Shown one piece after another: positions 63,739 through 64,000 of a DNA stretch of 64,000 bases. Under the pieces are notes generated by a model, which worked only from the letters and a program-made list of their open reading frames with translations, made no database searches and was not told the origin of the DNA. The DNA lies in the NCBI RefSeq assembly GCF_003171515.1, contig NC_089392.1, positions 3,286,001 through 3,350,000 on the forward strand, given 5' to 3'. Every line of letters begins with the position of its first letter. Within the stretch, counting starts at the first letter, position 1. This stretch comes from Pyrenophora tritici-repentis (taxonomy: Eukaryota; Ascomycota; Dothideomycetes; Pleosporales; Pleosporaceae). Made by a program: the position numbers and the translations under genes.

Positions 63739-63921
63739 CTAAGAACGTAGGCGGCCAAATGCTGAGCAAGGCGATTTCCACAGGCATGGTTCTGGGTCGC
63801 GATAAAGGTTCGGTTGCGGACCAACCACAGTAGCGCCGGTGGAAGGGCCGCGGAGAGCCGCAGCGCGCAGCTTTCCGGCCTCGAATTCCGGCCTCGAGTT
63901 ACTTTTCTTGGTGGGTGGCAT
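63739..63921 (-). CDS. Hypothetical short ORF near the window end
   Basis: 60 codons from ATG 63921 (MPPTKKSNSRPEFEAGKLRA). Basic, proline-containing, no recognised family; it could be the first exon of a longer gene, since no splice evidence can be judged here. Listed only because the start region resembles a protein N-terminus. Confidence 0.2.
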   Translation of the reverse strand: MPPTKKSNSRPEFEAGKLRAAALRGPSTGATVVGPQPNLYRDPEPCLWKSPCSAFGRLRS

Positions 63922-64000
63922 CACGATGGTGTTGGGGTTTGGTGGGGTTGATGTAATGCCACTTGTCCAATGAACATGGTGAATTAGATTTACGCGTGGG

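Overview
The window is genomic DNA of a filamentous ascomycete, most likely a Dothideomycete of the order Pleosporales. The evidence is short GT-AG introns of about 45-65 bp, compact genes separated by 0.4-1.7 kb, typical fungal families (GH72 glucanosyltransferase, Fmp27/BLTP2, fungal indoleamine 2,3-dioxygenase, DUF7924-like protein), LTR and Fot1/pogo transposons, and stop codons of the kind left by repeat-induced point mutation (RIP). The species assignment is inference.

Layout. 1-5.3 kb: a degenerate repeat block, then a broken NRPS gene (A-T-C-T). 5.5-6.9 kb: a PD-(D/E)XK-like fungal protein on the minus strand. 8.6-12.5 kb: two intact housekeeping genes, a plasma-membrane syntaxin and a GPI-anchored GH72 enzyme. 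13-23 kb: a transposon nest. A nearly intact Ty1/Copia element (197-bp LTRs, TSD GAATT) carries a young TRIM-like element inside its 3' LTR (137-bp LTRs, TSD ATACA). A related solo LTR (TSD CATAG) lies beyond it. Both LTR insertions sit in a degenerate CTTTCTAAAA-type repeat field that also occurs, inverted, at the left end of the window. 22.7-28.9 kb: decayed and orphan genes, namely a deuterolysin (M35) pseudogene, an unidentified relic, a divergent pair of coiled-coil genes (one with CCCH-type cysteines) and an orphan ORF behind a promoter-like region.

29-41 kb: a 2OG-Fe(II) oxygenase divergent from a DHCR24-like FAD oxidase, three tandem MIF4G-like paralogs (the first broken, the third with an internal duplication), an F-box protein and a zinc alcohol dehydrogenase. 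42-45 kb: an RRM-like protein with 16-residue acidic repeats, and two BTB/POZ paralogs, of which the upstream one is decayed. 46.6-60.8 kb: conserved core genes, namely a 9-kb single-exon Fmp27/BLTP2 bridge lipid-transfer protein, a GTPBP1/2-type GTPase and indoleamine 2,3-dioxygenase. 61.5-63.6 kb: a complete Fot1/pogo-type DNA transposon with TIRs and a TA duplication; its transposase has two in-frame stops.

The window alternates conserved gene islands with accessory, repeat-damaged stretches. The strongest candidate for something undescribed is the cluster of stand-alone MIF4G-like proteins at 32.5-36.2 kb. The most informative mobile-element structure is the TRIM-in-Copia nest. No tRNA, rRNA or CRISPR array was recognised. 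Exon boundaries were derived by eye from splice motifs and frame continuity and have not been tested with transcripts.
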